Made by a program: the position numbers and the translations under genes. 64,000 nucleotides of DNA, taken from contig NZ_JACBZX010000001.1 in assembly GCF_013408565.1 (NCBI RefSeq), forward strand, positions 496,001-560,000, written 5' to 3'. Positions within the stretch are counted from its first letter, which is position 1. Each line of letters starts with the position of its first letter. Positions 63,024 through 64,000 of the stretch are shown in pieces. The notes under the pieces are model-generated. The model was not told where the DNA came from. It worked only from the letters and a program-made list of their open reading frames with translations, and ran no database searches. Source of the DNA: Janibacter alkaliphilus. GTDB taxonomy: Bacteria > Actinomycetota > Actinomycetes > Actinomycetales > Dermatophilaceae.

Positions 63024-63719
63024 ATGCGGCAGGACGAGGCCGGCTGGCTGGGCACGCTGGCCGAGGCACGGGAGAGCGTGCAGCAGACCAGCGCCTCCGG
63101 GCGGGTGGCCGCGGCCCTGCGGGAGCGGATCATCGAGGGCGACCTGCGCCCGGGCACCCGCCTGTCCGAGGTGAAGATCGGGCATGCGCTCGGGGTCTCC
63201 CGGAACACCCTGCGCGAGGCCTTCCAGCTGCTCACCCACGAGCGTCTCGTCGTGCACCGGCTCAACCGGGGGGTCTTCGTCCGGTCGTTGGAGGCCGACG
63301 ACGTCCGGGACCTCTACCGCTTCCGCCGGATGCTCGAGGTCGCCGCGATCCGGCAGGCGTCCCTCGGGACGCCCGACCTGAGCGGGCTCCGGGCCGCGGT
63401 GACCGAGGGCGAGCGCGCCGCACGGGACGAGGACTGGGCCCGGCTGGGCAGCGCGAACATGCACTTCCACCGGGCGCTGGCCGGGATGGCCGGCAGCCGC
63501 CGGGTCGAGGAGGCGATGGAGCAGGCGCTGGCCGAGATGCGCCTCGTCTTCGCCCGGATGGAGGACCCGCACGCCTTCTACACCCCCTACCTCGCCGAGA
63601 ACCAGCAGCTGCTCGCTCTGCTCGAGGCGGGGCGGCACGCCGAGGCCGAGCAGGCGCTGACCACCTACCTGCACCGCGCGGAGACCCAGCTGCTCGGGCG
63701 GTGGGGCGACACCCCCTGA
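63024..63719 (+). CDS. GntR-family (FCD) transcriptional regulator
   Basis: A 231-residue regulator. The winged helix (ALRERIIEGDLRPGTRLSEV, then LGVSRNTLREAFQLLTHERL) covers about 27-90; the FCD ligand domain follows (DLYRFRRMLEVAAIR, ANMHFHRALAGMAGS, TTYLHRAETQLL). One usual metal-ligand position appears as AENQQLLALLEAG, with Asn instead of His, so metal binding may be altered. Divergent from the 5-oxoprolinase operon, as KipR is its regulator in B. subtilis (there an IclR protein). Confidence 0.92.
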   Translation: MRQDEAGWLGTLAEARESVQQTSASGRVAAALRERIIEGDLRPGTRLSEVKIGHALGVSRNTLREAFQLLTHERLVVHRLNRGVFVRSLEADDVRDLYRFRRMLEVAAIRQASLGTPDLSGLRAAVTEGERAARDEDWARLGSANMHFHRALAGMAGSRRVEEAMEQALAEMRLVFARMEDPHAFYTPYLAENQQLLALLEAGRHAEAEQALTTYLHRAETQLLGRWGDTP

Positions 63720-63843
63720 GGCTCGGGTGGTCTCGCGACCCCCTGGGGCTCGCGCCGAGGGTGGCGCGGACGACCTGCCGCGGTGCGGGAGGGGCCGTCG
63801 AGAACCTCTCGGTCACCCGAGAAGCCTCCCCCCGCAACCGGCG

Positions 63844-63866
63844 CTTTATCGGGTAACCCGATAAAG
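63844..63866. terminator. AT-rich palindrome between convergent genes
   Basis: CTTTATCGGGT-A-ACCCGATAAAG, a perfect 11-bp inverted repeat. Its AT-rich arms and single-base centre suit a protein-binding site as much as a terminator. It lies between the GntR gene and a convergent oxidoreductase. The flanking 63720-63843 contains no gene. Confidence 0.5.
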
Positions 63867-63886
63867 GGGAGACAGGTGAGGTGGGG

Positions 63887-64000
63887 TCAGCGGAGGGTGG
63901 TGATGATCGAGGAGAAGTCGTGGCCGGCGTGCTCGGTCTCGCTGAGGCTGGCATAGAGGGCCGAGACCAGGCGGCCCACCTGGGCGTCCAGGCCGGAGCG
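63887..64000 (-). CDS. C-terminal fragment of a 3-hydroxyisobutyrate-dehydrogenase-like oxidoreductase (partial)
   Basis: Only the last 37 codons are in the window: GLDAQVGRLVSALYASLSET then EHAGHDFSSIITTLR and stop. This matches the usual ending of the 3-hydroxyisobutyrate/6-phosphogluconate-type NAD(P) dehydrogenases (...G-D-x-D-x-S-x-x-x). The active site is outside the window, so the call is tentative. Confidence 0.5.
   Translation of the reverse strand, partial: RSGLDAQVGRLVSALYASLSETEHAGHDFSSIITTLR

Overview
The window is about 72% G+C. Many starts are GTG, genes commonly overlap by 4 bp (ATGA/GTGA), and the gene content is actinobacterial (WhiB, a GlxR-type Crp, a PonA2-type PBP, small SRP RNA, DUF3817, a paired CrcB). 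The best fit is a high-GC actinobacterium of the Micrococcales, plausibly Intrasporangiaceae (Janibacter/Ornithinimicrobium type); the genus is a guess.

Layout. 1-4.8 kb: end of an Mrp Na+/H+ antiporter operon (mrpA-B fusion, mrpC, mrpD), on the minus strand and running off the left edge. 5.0-17.6 kb: a housekeeping block whose order matches M. tuberculosis Rv3669-Rv3683 (holin-like protein, epoxide-hydrolase-like enzyme, Nudix CoA pyrophosphatase, nth, crp, metallo-beta-lactamase-fold protein, RidA, DUF4177, two GET3-like ATPases, whiB4, ponA2, metallophosphoesterase), with a second Nudix gene and a YqeY gene added. It ends with tRNA-Pro(CGG). 18-24.3 kb: a methyltransferase, PPi-type phosphofructokinase with a LytR_C protein, and lysC followed by an aspartate-semialdehyde-dehydrogenase-like gene that has lost its catalytic residues. 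24.5-29.7 kb: DUF1345 protein, an ABC exporter, a methyltransferase and a secreted beta-amylase. 29.7-35.3 kb: DUF5063-recR-dnaX, a 31-bp palindromic tandem array, an FMN reductase, the SRP RNA gene, DUF3817 and tRNA-Ser(GGA). 35.4-39.5 kb: an ECF sigma factor and an Asp23-like gene facing a seven-gene Asp23/Gls24 envelope-stress operon, with a consensus CRP/GlxR site between them. 39.5-44.5 kb: an orphan WXG-type protein, a HerA-like ATPase, a LytR_C protein and a lipoprotein.

44.5-48.4 kb is an accessory island. Its base composition and codon use differ from the rest. It carries a two-gene cassette (cytoplasmic trypsin-like protease plus a hydrophobic membrane protein), a divergent gene with a HEPN-like R-x4-H motif, and wreckage of an IS3-family and an IS481-family element, and it abuts the 3' end of tRNA-Ser(CGA). 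This is the best candidate for an undescribed, possibly defensive, system.

48.5-64 kb: tadA, upp, a PH-domain protein, pntAB transhydrogenase, an alanine-type aminotransferase, a crcB pair, an aldo/keto reductase, and a 5-oxoprolinase operon (NRAMP-like transporter-pxpA-pxpB-pxpC-DUF1445) that resembles the B. subtilis ycsF-kip operon and faces a GntR/FCD regulator across a 15-bp palindrome. Several dispersed palindromic repeat families lie in intergenic DNA throughout.
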